In this document: positions 33,822 through 42,936 of the stretch, one piece after another
Numbering within the stretch: the first letter of the stretch is position 1
Layout of the letters: every line of letters starts with the position of its first letter
Source: Thalassotalea euphylliae
GTDB taxonomy: Bacteria > Pseudomonadota > Gammaproteobacteria > Enterobacterales > Alteromonadaceae
Direction of reading: 5' to 3'
Assembly (NCBI RefSeq): GCF_003390335.1
Contig: NZ_QUOU01000001.1
Coordinates: 2,356,001 to 2,420,000 of the forward strand
Length of the DNA stretch: 64,000 nucleotides
Program-made: the position numbers and the translations under genes
Notes under the pieces: generated by a model
The model's input: the letters and a program-made list of their open reading frames with translations, nothing else
Databases searched by the model: none
Told to the model about the DNA's origin: nothing

Positions 33822-35379
33822 CATTTACGCTTCTCAACGGTACTTTTCAGTGAAACATATCATCAACAATCCTTTGCATTGGTGCTTAGTACTGGTTGCC
33901 TCAATACTGCTGTTGCGGCTTGCCTCATTGGGGCTATACCCGCTTTTTGACACCACGGAAGCTAGGTACGGTGAAATCGCGCGCATCATGTTCGAAACTC
34001 AGAATTGGGTCACACCTCAGTTTGATTACAATGAGCCGTTTTGGGGTAAACCACCAATGCATACTTGGCTGACGGCAATGAGTTTTTCTTGGTTTGGCGT
34101 CTCTGAGTTTTCGGCGCGATTACCGCATTTTGCCTGTGGTTTAGTGACACTGTTAATGGTGTATCACTTTGCTAGCAGCTTTATTACACCTGAACGAGTT
34201 AGCGCTTCCCGAACTGCCCTTCTCGCTGTTGTTATCTTGTCCTCAAGTTTAGGCTTTATTGTCGCCAGCGGTATGGTGATGACTGATAGTGCCTTATTGT
34301 GCGTAACAACGCTGGCCATGATCAGCTATTGGTACTGTTACACAGCGGCTAATAAGCTTTGGGGCCTAGTATTTTTCGGTGCACTTGGCCTAGGTATGCT
34401 AGTTAAAGGGCCTGTAGCAATAGTTATTACAGGTATTGCGTTAGTCACATGGAGTATTAGCCAAGGCCAGTTTAAGAAGGCGATTCGTTGCCTGCCTTGG
34501 CGACAAGGAATGGGGGTATTTCTTGCGGTTTGCTTACCTTGGTACATCTGGGCGGAAGTTCGCACACCTGGCTTTGTTGAGTACTTTATTCTCGGTGAGC
34601 ATTTTCAACGATTTTTAGTCCCGGGATGGAGTGGCGATTTGTATGGTTCTGCTCATGATCAGCCCAAAGGCATGATCTGGGTTTTCTGGCTCGGCGCTGC
34701 ATTTCCTTGGTCATTTATTCTGATTGCGCTAGCGGGTAAACGTTTAATAAAAAGGATCTTTTCACTCAATAGTACCAAAAAAGCAGCGCATACTCATACT
34801 GACAGTCAATCCTATCAAACAGCTTCACCGCCAATAAATTCGCTACAAAAAAATGCACAGCCGACAAATGTTGCTGGCATTAATGCTTATTTAATTGCCT
34901 GGATGTTAGCTCCTATGCTGTTGTTTACACTCGCCGGCAACATTCTTAGTGCCTATGTGTTACCTGGATTTAGCGCGATGGCACTGCTGCTCGCCCGCCA
35001 GAGAAACATCAGCCTCGCCACTAACCTATTTGCATCCTTAACATTACTCGTTATGTTAGTGGTGTTAACCAGTTACAGTTTAGGGTTGACAACAAAATCA
35101 ACAGCGGCAGATTTGTTGGGTAAAGACAGAAGTTTTCAACAAGAAACCGCCTTGTTTTATTGGCAAAAACGCCCTTTTTCAGCGCGGTTTTACTCCAAAG
35201 GGCAAGCGCAACTCATCACTCAACACGCTGAGTTAAGCAATTTACTCGCGATGCGCTCTACTTTTTTATTAGTTTTTCAACATCATGCACTTACCAAGCT
35301 TGAACAAGAATTTAAACTTTCAAAAAATTGTATTGAACTCAAACAGACTTCTGAAAGACTAATGCTTCAATGCTTTTAA
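33814..35379 (+). CDS. GT39-type glycosyltransferase (ArnT-like)
   Basis: A 521-residue integral membrane protein. The N-terminal loop with the catalytic acidic residues is clear (YPLFDTTEARYGEIARIMFE, then WVTPQFDYNEPFWGKPPMHTW), followed by ~10 membrane segments and a small soluble tail. GT39/PMT enzymes transfer a sugar from polyprenyl phosphate to lipid A or protein on the outer face of the inner membrane. ATG 33814 overlaps the GT2 stop by 8 nt; an earlier ATG at 33769 is possible. With GT2 and GtrA it forms a lipid-linked-sugar pathway; the ArnT sugar specificity is not provable here. Confidence 0.88.
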   Translation: MDNIYASQRYFSVKHIINNPLHWCLVLVASILLLRLASLGLYPLFDTTEARYGEIARIMFETQNWVTPQFDYNEPFWGKPPMHTWLTAMSFSWFGVSEFSARLPHFACGLVTLLMVYHFASSFITPERVSASRTALLAVVILSSSLGFIVASGMVMTDSALLCVTTLAMISYWYCYTAANKLWGLVFFGALGLGMLVKGPVAIVITGIALVTWSISQGQFKKAIRCLPWRQGMGVFLAVCLPWYIWAEVRTPGFVEYFILGEHFQRFLVPGWSGDLYGSAHDQPKGMIWVFWLGAAFPWSFILIALAGKRLIKRIFSLNSTKKAAHTHTDSQSYQTASPPINSLQKNAQPTNVAGINAYLIAWMLAPMLLFTLAGNILSAYVLPGFSAMALLLARQRNISLATNLFASLTLLVMLVVLTSYSLGLTTKSTAADLLGKDRSFQQETALFYWQKRPFSARFYSKGQAQLITQHAELSNLLAMRSTFLLVFQHHALTKLEQEFKLSKNCIELKQTSERLMLQCF

Positions 35380-35397
35380 CCACAAAACGTTGCCCTA

Positions 35398-36072
35398 ATG
35401 AAGATATTACTCATAGAAGATAGCCAGCAAATCGCCGAGGTGATATTCGATTACTTCGAAGCAAAAGGTGTCGTGCTTGACTACGCCGCCAATGGCAAAC
35501 ACGGCTTACAACTAGCGCAAACGGAAAAATTCGATTGCATCATATTGGATCTGATGTTGCCAAGCATTGACGGGATCAGCGTATGTAAAGCACTGAGAGC
35601 CGACGGTGACAATACGCCGATTGTTATGCTAACAGCTCGAGATACACACTCAGACGAGCTTTTGGGGTTTGACGTAGGCGCTGACGACTACATCGTTAAA
35701 CCGTTTGACCTCGCCCTGCTTGAAGCGCGCATCAATAGTTTGGTTAGGCGACATTGTGGTAACGGGTTTAACAATGAAATTAATCAAAGCGGTATTAGGC
35801 TCGACTTAAAGACATATCAAGTCTGGCGCGATAATACCGAGATAAAACTTAACCCCAGCTGCTTTAAAATTCTCAAGTTGCTGCTTGAGCGCGCGCCTAA
35901 TTTAGTCAGTCGCAGTGAAATTGAACAAATGCTATGGCCTGAAGAACCGCCAGAACAAGATGTATTACGCAAACACATTCATCAACTTAGAGTAAAAATT
36001 GATAAACCGTTTGCTGTTGACGTCATTAAAACCATTCCTAAACTAGGCTATCAAATTTCAGGTGAAACATGA
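35398..36072 (+). CDS. OmpR-family response regulator
   Basis: A 224-residue response regulator. Receiver domain: IEDS near 6-9, phospho-acceptor Asp in CIILDLMLPSIDG (about 51), T in VMLTARD and K in DDYIVKPFDLA. The C-terminal winged helix (about 125-222) has RLDLKTYQVWRDNTEIKLNP and the terminal LRVKIDKPFAVDVIKTIPKLGYQI. It starts 18 nt after the GT39 gene and overlaps the kinase gene by 4 nt, so it is probably in one operon with the glycosyltransferases and may control them. Confidence 0.92.
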   Translation: MKILLIEDSQQIAEVIFDYFEAKGVVLDYAANGKHGLQLAQTEKFDCIILDLMLPSIDGISVCKALRADGDNTPIVMLTARDTHSDELLGFDVGADDYIVKPFDLALLEARINSLVRRHCGNGFNNEINQSGIRLDLKTYQVWRDNTEIKLNPSCFKILKLLLERAPNLVSRSEIEQMLWPEEPPEQDVLRKHIHQLRVKIDKPFAVDVIKTIPKLGYQISGET

Positions 36073-37313
36073 AAAACACTGCGCCCATCAGCCGTAAAAT
36101 ACGCAAAGTTTATTTTTGGGGAGCGTTTACACTCTTAGTGTTTTACACCTTAGTGTTTAATCTAGCACTGCTTTTCACGGAAGATTCCAGCACCATTGAG
36201 CGCTTGAAATACGTTGCGCCAGATTACTTAGCCCACTATGAAAATGGCGATACAGGCATTATCACGGTCGATTCCTTAGTCACCTTGTATGACAGTTACG
36301 ACCAACTACCACCTGTGTTAAAACCGCGATTAGACAAGGACTGGCACGGAGTTAGCAATTTTTTCTTTGAAGATGATTCTGAGCTTAATGTCTTTGCTCA
36401 ACTCACCAATACGCCCACTGGCCATAAAATTACCTATGCAGTAGAGCGTATCGGCATTGTTGAAGTTAACGAATTCAACATCGCCCTTCTCGAGATTAGT
36501 ATTTTTGTGATGGGACTCGTTATTTTTCTTATTATTGCCAGAGTGATCATTAGCACATTAGAGGCAATTACGTTACCGTTTATTGCGTTGGCTAAAGCAC
36601 TTGAAAACAACACATCATTCGATAATTTGGCACTCACTCATCAAGGAAGCGAAACGTTTGAGTCTCATTTAACACTTACTGCGGTTAACCAGTATCGTAC
36701 ACGCATAGCGGCCTCAATAGAGCGAGAGCAAAACTTTACGCGCTACGTGAGTCATGAATTGCGCACTCCGATGTCGGTTATCAAAGGTTGTACGAGTTTG
36801 CTGCGCGCCAGTGAAGTACCTATGGTGTTAAAACAGTGTGGGCGAATTGACGATGCGTTGAATAACATGGCGCAATTAACGCAAACATTTTTAATGCTAG
36901 CGAGAAATAAAACCAAAGAAAGCTCTCTTACAGTAATTAATACAGCCTTTATTAGCGAGGCACTCTCACCGCTACACGCCAAAGCGCATGCTAATGACGT
37001 TACCTTGGACTATAAACTACTTGCACCATTCGAGTTAACGGTTGAGCCACTGCTAATGACAGTGCTGATACAAAACATCACGATCAACGCCATCAATTGT
37101 TCCCACGAAGGTAGCGTTAGCGTATTCATTACCCATCAAAAGCTGGAAATAGTTGATAACGGCGTTGGCTTAAATGCCACAGCGAGAGGTTATGAAGGCT
37201 TTGGCATTGGTTTACAGCTTGTTGAAGATATTTGTAAACGCTATCAGTGGCAATTTTCTTTGCAAAACAATGTACAGCAAGGCTGTACAGCGACCGTTTT
37301 GTTTGCGGTTTAG
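36069..37313 (+). CDS. Sensor histidine kinase
   Basis: A 414-residue membrane kinase, partner of the OmpR-type regulator (ATGA overlap). Two membrane segments (about 15-37 and 143-163) bracket a ~105-residue periplasmic sensor. The H-box is FTRYVSHELRTPMSVIKG (His about 226). The ATP lid has N-box NITINAINCSHEG, G1 VDNGVGLNA and G2 GFGIGLQLVEDIC. No HAMP is obvious. The signal is unknown; by context it may be envelope stress such as cationic peptides. Confidence 0.92.
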   Translation: MKNTAPISRKIRKVYFWGAFTLLVFYTLVFNLALLFTEDSSTIERLKYVAPDYLAHYENGDTGIITVDSLVTLYDSYDQLPPVLKPRLDKDWHGVSNFFFEDDSELNVFAQLTNTPTGHKITYAVERIGIVEVNEFNIALLEISIFVMGLVIFLIIARVIISTLEAITLPFIALAKALENNTSFDNLALTHQGSETFESHLTLTAVNQYRTRIAASIEREQNFTRYVSHELRTPMSVIKGCTSLLRASEVPMVLKQCGRIDDALNNMAQLTQTFLMLARNKTKESSLTVINTAFISEALSPLHAKAHANDVTLDYKLLAPFELTVEPLLMTVLIQNITINAINCSHEGSVSVFITHQKLEIVDNGVGLNATARGYEGFGIGLQLVEDICKRYQWQFSLQNNVQQGCTATVLFAV

Positions 37314-37930
37314 CCAGCTAAACCGCATTCCATGGCATATCGAACCAAACCAATGGTTGAGTCAATTCCCAGCTTTCGTTTGATATTTCGTTTGTGAGTT
37401 TCTACAGTTCTAGCACTGATGCCAAGCTCTATTGCAATGCACTTCTCGTTTAAGCCTTGAGAAACTAAATGCAAAACCAACCGTTCTCGGTGAGTAATAT
37501 CAGCCAATGTCCCTGCAGAGAGCTGCTCGGACATCACTTCGATAATTTCACCACTAAAATAGGTCTTGCCTTTCGCGACGATTTTTATCGCATCAACCAG
37601 TTCATCACTCGTCACGTTTTTTAGCATAAAGCCAGCCACACCATAACGTATTGCCGCTAAGATGCAATCACGCTTGTTATACATACTTAGCATTACCACT
37701 TTACATTGTAAGTTGCGATCTTTAATCGCCTCTAGTAGATGAATACAATCAATATTTGGCATTGATATATCAATGACAACGACATCATAAGCATTTAACG
37801 TTAACAATGTGAGTGCTTCACGGCTATTAGCAGCTTCGCCGCTCACGTTAATTTCTGCTTCAAAACTGATCCGATAAATCAGACCTTCTCGAAATATCGG
37901 TTGTTCATCGACGATAAGTAACTTGATCAC
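37310..37930 (-). CDS. NarL/LuxR-type response regulator (orphan)
   Basis: A 206-residue regulator. The receiver has the Asp in YDVVVIDISMPNID (about 54) and K in FMLKNVTSDE. The C-terminal LuxR helix-turn-helix is clear (THRERLVLHLVSQGLNEKC, then LGISARTVETHKRNIKRKLG). It converges on the kinase gene with a 4-nt overlap of their stop regions. The neighbouring kinase belongs to the OmpR-type regulator, so this one has no kinase partner nearby. Confidence 0.9.
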   Translation of the reverse strand: MIKLLIVDEQPIFREGLIYRISFEAEINVSGEAANSREALTLLTLNAYDVVVIDISMPNIDCIHLLEAIKDRNLQCKVVMLSMYNKRDCILAAIRYGVAGFMLKNVTSDELVDAIKIVAKGKTYFSGEIIEVMSEQLSAGTLADITHRERLVLHLVSQGLNEKCIAIELGISARTVETHKRNIKRKLGIDSTIGLVRYAMECGLAG

Positions 37931-38457
37931 TTACGACTCTCGGTAAAGCCAGTTGTAAAGTTGTGTTCAGAACTAATTCGTTTTTTGGGCATTAAAGCGT
38001 TCAACGACTTTCTCTTTCTTTTGGGATTAATGTTTGGATGGATAACGGAATAAAACTCAAACAGACACGTGTACAAAGGTAATCATTTTTTGGCGGTGAG
38101 AACGTTAAACAAATGCTAATACTTGGCATTAACAGCATTAAGTTTCACTACGCTAATCAAAGTTTCTAGCACTGATTCAAACTCGCTGTGCAATTCTATT
38201 GATACAGGGCTGAATGTCTATGGCTAAAACGTTCTTTTAGTTAACGACTACCCGACTTGGTGAGTTAGCTGTGTCTTCACCTATGCTTTACGCAAAATTC
38301 AAACGACTCAAAAGATTTCACAACACTCAAAAAGCGCCTCTGATAACCCTATAAATATTTCACTTAGCCAGCCGATAACGAATATTTTCTTTCTTTAATG
38401 CTTTTATTGAAACTTGATATCTAAACGATAAGTAAGTATTTACTTGTTAAAATTATA
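37931..38457. other. Gene-free leader region
   Basis: About 530 bases without a credible gene, between the NarL-type regulator start and the periodic array before the hicB-like gene. It must hold the promoter of the minus-strand regulator and perhaps of the plus-strand gene. I see no RNA gene, strong hairpin or recognisable remnant. Confidence 0.4.
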
Positions 38458-38574
38458 GAGTTACCAGAGTTATTACCATTTACTCATTTAGAGTTATCAG
38501 AGTTATTTCCACTGCAAACCAAGGAGTTATAGGGGTTATTTACTTATTGTGCAACAGGGTTATTAGAGTTAGTA
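38458..38574 (+). repeat. Four-unit direct repeat array, 33-bp period
   Basis: The 17-bp units GAGTTACCAGAGTTATT, GAGTTATCAGAGTTATT, GAGTTATAGGGGTTATT and GGGTTATTAGAGTTAGT start at about 38458, 38491, 38524 and 38557, exactly 33 bp apart with unrelated 16-bp spacers. Each unit holds two GAGTTA half-sites 9 or 10 bp apart. A weaker fifth half-site (GGAGTTAG, 38592) overlaps the ribosome-binding site of the hicB-like gene. The period is about three helical turns, as in iteron or operator arrays. Read as protein the period would be 11 residues (ELPELLPFTHL), but a stop interrupts it. Confidence 0.75.
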
Positions 38575-38603
38575 TGAAAAATAAACTACAAGGAGTTAGT
38601 AAA

Positions 38604-39047
38604 GTGCTTTACCCAATTCGGTTTGAAAAAATTAGCGCTAATAATTTTGAAGTGAATGCTGTTGAAGTAAATGGTTTTGAAGTGTCAGTTCCAGACCTAC
38701 CGGGTTGTCAGCTCAGTTGCACAGCAATCGCGCAAGGCTTTGACGACATTAAAGCAAGAATAACATCGCACTTAATGATTTTGGCCGAGTACAAAGAGCC
38801 TATTCCTTCAGCGAGCTCGTTAGATGACTTAATTAATCGCTCGCCGATTGACGGTAACGTACTGTGGATGTTGATTGATATTGATGTCACACCCTATCTC
38901 GGGAAAAGTCACAAAATCAACGTCACACTACCTGAGCTACTGATCAGCCAAATTGATGATCGGGTAAGCAAAAGCGAAGAATATACATCTCGCTCTGGCT
39001 TTATTGCACAGGCGTGTTTGTCAAAATTGGCTAAAACGAGAAAATAA
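38604..39047 (+). CDS. hicB: Solo HicB-type antitoxin-like protein
   Basis: A 147-residue HicB-family protein. GTG 38604 is chosen because AAGGAG lies 8 nt upstream and the product then starts LYPIRFE, as HicB proteins do; an ATG at 38574 lacks a good site. The N-terminal half has the HicB core (FEVSVPDLPGCQLSCTAIAQ, then HLMILAEYKEPIPSASSLDD). The C-terminal part (INVTLPELLISQIDDRVSKS, SRSGFIAQA) looks like a ribbon-helix-helix DNA-binding domain. HicB normally neutralises the HicA mRNA-cutting toxin, but no hicA is seen on either side. Confidence 0.75.
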   Translation: MLYPIRFEKISANNFEVNAVEVNGFEVSVPDLPGCQLSCTAIAQGFDDIKARITSHLMILAEYKEPIPSASSLDDLINRSPIDGNVLWMLIDIDVTPYLGKSHKINVTLPELLISQIDDRVSKSEEYTSRSGFIAQACLSKLAKTRK

Positions 39048-39090
39048 AAGACCAGAAAGTAAAGGTGACTATACCTGTATCATCTTCTTA

Positions 39091-39762
39091 CTAGCGCCTT
39101 AGCAATTGAGCATCTAAGCATTTAGCGGCCGATTGCATATCCTTTACGTGAGGTATTTTCCCTAACAAAGGGGCAGAAAAAGTGTTGATTAATTCGTTTA
39201 TATTCTCTGTTTGATAAGCCATAGGCTCAATACAATTGGCAACCCAGCCGACAACCTGCAATCCGTCTTGCTCAATGGCTTGATAGGTAAGTATTGCGTG
39301 ATTTAAACAACCTAGTTTCATATTAACGACAAGTATCACTTGCTGCTGTGTTTGCTGGGCAAAATCAGATAAGTATTCACCATTACCGAGCGGTAAACGC
39401 CAACCTCCAGCCCCTTCAGTGACGATAATTTCTGGCGAATATGCCTGGATGGCCTCAAAGTGACTGACGACCTGAGCACAGTTTATGGTTTTATCTAAGG
39501 TTTGTGCTGCAATATGTGGCGCTATTGGCTCCTCAAACGCTATGGGGTTAACACTGGCCATAGGTTGTTGACAATTCGCCACTTGGTGCAGCTGTTTCGC
39601 GTCTTCATTGATTAGCTCACCAGCTTGCCACTCGCACCCCGCTGAAATGGGTTTAAAACAGGCGACTTTATTGCTTCTTGCCAATAATGAAGTCAGCGCA
39701 CAAGCGACAAGGGTTTTACCTGCATCGGTATCTGTTGCGGTGATAAAGAGGTGTTGAGTCAT
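39091..39762 (-). CDS. bioD: Dethiobiotin synthetase
   Basis: A 223-residue ATP-dependent enzyme that closes the ureido ring of dethiobiotin from diaminopelargonate and CO2. The P-loop variant TATDTDAGKTLVACAL lies at about 7-22; EGAGGWRLPL (about 115-124) is the second conserved block. Length and order are typical. Last gene of the bioBFCD operon, 78 nt after bioC. Confidence 0.93.
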   Translation of the reverse strand: MTQHLFITATDTDAGKTLVACALTSLLARSNKVACFKPISAGCEWQAGELINEDAKQLHQVANCQQPMASVNPIAFEEPIAPHIAAQTLDKTINCAQVVSHFEAIQAYSPEIIVTEGAGGWRLPLGNGEYLSDFAQQTQQQVILVVNMKLGCLNHAILTYQAIEQDGLQVVGWVANCIEPMAYQTENINELINTFSAPLLGKIPHVKDMQSAAKCLDAQLLRR

Positions 39763-39840
39763 TTTTTAGCTATCGTTATTCAGTGATTTTCGTTGCTTAC
39801 GCAGTATAGTTTCTTTAAGTAATCATTTTAGCCAATAACA

Positions 39841-40626
39841 TTAGCTAATTGCCTTAACAGCAAGCCCAGAAAACACGCGATAGGTGGCGGGATAAATGCC
39901 GTTTGGCTCAACAAAGTCCTCGTAAGCTTTTGTCATTTGCTGCCATTTATCTTTACCTGCCAACCCTCGATTTTGCTTTTTAGGGACGTGATTAGCCCCT
40001 AGGCCTTTTAATTCTCGCGCTAAATGCAACACGTTCTCGTATTCTAAAATCACATCTTGCACATGGTGGCTTGATAGCTGCCAACCTTGCTTACTCAGCT
40101 GAGTTTTAATGTCGATGTCTTTTTTAAAATTGATAACATGCTTATCGTTGTCTACTTGCGCCCAAGCAGATTTTAATTCACGCAAAGTTTGATCGAGCAA
40201 AGTGGTAAAAACAAATTGTCCACTGGGTTTTAGTACACGAAATATCTCGTTAAACAAATGCGACAAATTTTCGCACCACTGAATAACAAGGTTCGAGTAA
40301 ATTAAGTCAACACTATTGTCTTGAAAAGGTAAGTGATAGGCGTCACCAGCGACTAAGTGATTAACACGCTGACGATGGCTTTTGGTGTAATTTAGCATTT
40401 TGTTGGAGATATCAACGCCAATCACGCGGTCAAAGTTGCTCGATAGCAATTCAGTAAAAAAGCCTGTACCACAACCTAAATCAAGAACAGTTAACGCTTG
40501 CTGCTCAGGAAGCCAAGGCATTAAATGCTTGCCCGTATAACGCTGCAATCGCGCTGAAATATCGTAGGAATTAGTTGCTGAATCAAACGATTTAGCGATT
40601 TTTATTTGGTTTAACGTATTTGGCAT
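39841..40626 (-). CDS. bioC: Malonyl-ACP O-methyltransferase
   Basis: A 261-residue SAM-dependent methyltransferase. The SAM site VLDLGCGTGFFTELL is at about 46-60 and the next blocks GVDISNKML and LIYSNLVIQWC match BioC. It methylates malonyl-ACP so that fatty-acid synthesis can build the pimeloyl chain of biotin. The gene starts right at the stop of bioF. The partner esterase (bioH or equivalent) is not in the window. Confidence 0.93.
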   Translation of the reverse strand: MPNTLNQIKIAKSFDSATNSYDISARLQRYTGKHLMPWLPEQQALTVLDLGCGTGFFTELLSSNFDRVIGVDISNKMLNYTKSHRQRVNHLVAGDAYHLPFQDNSVDLIYSNLVIQWCENLSHLFNEIFRVLKPSGQFVFTTLLDQTLRELKSAWAQVDNDKHVINFKKDIDIKTQLSKQGWQLSSHHVQDVILEYENVLHLARELKGLGANHVPKKQNRGLAGKDKWQQMTKAYEDFVEPNGIYPATYRVFSGLAVKAIS

Positions 40627-41763
40627 CTACACCAATACCTCATTTAAACATTTTGCTAAATATTTGATATCCTTATCATTATGGTTTGCACAGATGGTTA
40701 CACGTAACCGCGAAGTACCTTTAGGCACGGTCGGTGGACGTATTGCCGTTAGCCAAATTCCCTTTTGCTTTAATTGTTCACTTACCGCCAGTGCTTTTGT
40801 TTCACTTTGTACATTAATGGCATGAATCGAAGACGTTGTTGGCAACAAAGTGATGTCATCATTTAACGACGTTTTAAATAAACGAGTTAAACTTTGTAGC
40901 TTTTCTCGTCGCCATTTTTCCGTTTGCACTAATTCGATACTACGCTTTGTCGCCCAAGCAATAGCTGGCGAGATTGCCGTTGAATAAATATAGTGGCGAG
41001 CAAAATTAATCAAGTATTCGTGCAGCGATTCACTACACGCGACAAATGCCCCGTTGGTTGCCAATGCTTTACCAAAGGTCGCCATTACTATATCAACTTC
41101 TGTTGTCGCTATGCCTTGTCCTAGATCGCCTTTTATGCCAATACTGTGAGCTTCGTCAAGGTATGACATTGCATTTGCCTGCGTTGCAACTTCACACAGT
41201 TGATGACAATTCACTTCGTCGCCATCCATGCTAAACACCCCTTCACTGACAATCAGTTTGTCTTGTTGAGGCGCGTTATTACATAACTTCGCTAAATGAA
41301 GGTAGTCGTTATGACGAAAGCGTTTTACGGTTGCAGAAGACGCCAATGCTCCATCAATAATAGATGCATGTGAGAGTTTATCCAGTAGCAAGAGCACATC
41401 TTGTTGACCAAGTGCATGCATGACCGCTTGATTTGCAGCAAAGCCACTATTGAACAATAACACACGTTCACGCCCTAGCCACTCAGCAATAGTTGCTTCT
41501 AGTGCTTGATGCGCATAGTTAAACCCGGTAACCAAACTTGAAGCACTGGCCGATACACCATAGTTACTAGCGCCATCTCTCAGTGCGGCTTGGATCTCTG
41601 GGTGATTGCTCAAGCCCAAATAATCGTTAGAAGAAAAATTTAGGTACGCGTTACCATCAATACGGATAGTACGACCAGCAACTCCCTCAATGGTCACGCG
41701 CTGGCGATAGCGATTATGCTCAGTTTGCTGAGCCAATCGCTCAGCAATAAAGTTGAATTTCAT
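40627..41763 (-). CDS. bioF: 8-amino-7-oxononanoate synthase
   Basis: A 378-residue PLP enzyme that joins pimeloyl-thioester and alanine. Visible: FSSNDYLGLSNHPEI near 43-57, SGFAANQAVMHAL, DEAHSIG (about 202-208) and the PLP lysine in MATFGKALATNGAF (about 232). Second gene of the operon, 21 nt after bioB. Confidence 0.94.
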   Translation of the reverse strand: MKFNFIAERLAQQTEHNRYRQRVTIEGVAGRTIRIDGNAYLNFSSNDYLGLSNHPEIQAALRDGASNYGVSASASSLVTGFNYAHQALEATIAEWLGRERVLLFNSGFAANQAVMHALGQQDVLLLLDKLSHASIIDGALASSATVKRFRHNDYLHLAKLCNNAPQQDKLIVSEGVFSMDGDEVNCHQLCEVATQANAMSYLDEAHSIGIKGDLGQGIATTEVDIVMATFGKALATNGAFVACSESLHEYLINFARHYIYSTAISPAIAWATKRSIELVQTEKWRREKLQSLTRLFKTSLNDDITLLPTTSSIHAINVQSETKALAVSEQLKQKGIWLTAIRPPTVPKGTSRLRVTICANHNDKDIKYLAKCLNEVLV

Positions 41764-41784
41764 TGACTGCGCTAATCTGACAAA

Positions 41785-42837
41785 CTAGCCAGCGTTGTAA
41801 AACAGATCTTGATTTTCTTGTTCACTGAGCGCGGTGTGAATTTTCTTTTCTTCACTGCCATCATCAACCAAAGATTCAATGGTCTCGGTATTAATACCTA
41901 GCTTATTAAACAAGGCAACATCTTGGTTGGTTTCTGGGTTTGCCGCGGTGAGTAATTTACAGCCATAGAAAATTGAGTTGGCACCGGCCAAGAAACACAG
42001 AGATTGCATTTGTTCATTCATGGTTTCACGACCCGCTGATAAGCGCACATGACTTTGGGGCATCATAATACGCGCCACAGCAATACAACGAATAAAGTCG
42101 AACTCGTCTAAATCAGCCACATCAGCAAGCGGTGTGCCGTCAATTTTAACGAGCATATTAATTGGCACACTCTCAGGCTGTGGTTGTAAGTTCGCCAGTT
42201 GGACAAGCAGCGAGGCGCGATCATTGGCTTCCTCACCTAAGCCAACAATACCACCGCTACATACTTTCATCCCGGCAGCGCGAACATTGTCTAACGTGTC
42301 GAGTCTATCTTGGTATGTACGTGTGGTGATAATTTGGTTGTAATGCTCTGGCGAGGTATCCAAGTTGTGATTGTAGTAATCTAACCCAGCTGCTTGCAGT
42401 GACTGGGCTTGATCTTTAGACAGCATGCCTAAAGTCATACAAGTTTCTAACCCGAGTGCTTTAACGCCTTTTACCATGTCGGTCACATAAGGCATATCAC
42501 GCTCTTTGGGATTGCGCCACGCAGCCCCCATACAAAAGCGTGTAGAGCCTTGAGCTTTCGCTTTTTTAGCCGCTTCCAGCACTTTTTCAACTTCCATTAA
42601 ACGCTCTTTTTCAATATCAGTTTTATAGCGAGCGCTTTGCGAGCAGTACTTACAATCTTCTGGGCAAGCACCTGTTTTGATCGACAACAAGGTACTGACT
42701 TGCACTTCATTGGCATTAAAGTGCTGACGGTGCACCGTTTGTGCTTCAAACATTAAATCATTAAAAGGTTTATTGAATAACGCGTTTACTTGATCAAGTG
42801 TCCAATTGTGTCGAACATGAGATAAATTTTCTGTCAT
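41785..42837 (-). CDS. bioB: Biotin synthase
   Basis: A 350-residue radical SAM enzyme that inserts sulfur into dethiobiotin. The radical SAM cluster motif is CPEDCKYC in KTGACPEDCKYCSQSARYKT (about 53-60). YYNHNLDTSPE, CSGGIVGLGE and the arginine-containing VRLSAGRETM for the [2Fe-2S] site are present. First gene of the leftward operon, divergent from bioA across a BirA operator. Confidence 0.96.
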   Translation of the reverse strand: MTENLSHVRHNWTLDQVNALFNKPFNDLMFEAQTVHRQHFNANEVQVSTLLSIKTGACPEDCKYCSQSARYKTDIEKERLMEVEKVLEAAKKAKAQGSTRFCMGAAWRNPKERDMPYVTDMVKGVKALGLETCMTLGMLSKDQAQSLQAAGLDYYNHNLDTSPEHYNQIITTRTYQDRLDTLDNVRAAGMKVCSGGIVGLGEEANDRASLLVQLANLQPQPESVPINMLVKIDGTPLADVADLDEFDFIRCIAVARIMMPQSHVRLSAGRETMNEQMQSLCFLAGANSIFYGCKLLTAANPETNQDVALFNKLGINTETIESLVDDGSEEKKIHTALSEQENQDLFYNAG

Positions 42838-42904
42838 AGTGTGCCCGTCGTTGCTGTATTGCCAGCGAATAAATTTAGGAGTAGTCTAGCCGCCAAGTAA
42901 AAGA

Positions 42905-42935
42905 TGTCAACGCAGACCAGAATAACAAGTTAACA
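42905..42935. promoter_or_regulatory. BirA (biotin repressor) operator
   Basis: TGTCAAC (42905-42911) and GTTAACA (42929-42935) form an inverted repeat with one mismatch and a 17-nt spacer. This fits the known gammaproteobacterial BirA box, TTGTAAACC-N14/15-GGTTTACAA. It lies between the divergent bioB and bioA genes, and its right arm ends one base before the bioA start codon, so BirA should repress both directions when biotin is plentiful. Confidence 0.8.
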
Positions 42936-42936
42936 T

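Noticed and set aside
38458..38574. Repeat-spacer array as a CRISPR
   Set aside because: Units are 17 bp, degenerate and each made of two half-sites; spacers are 16 bp; only four copies and no cas genes. An operator-like array fits better.
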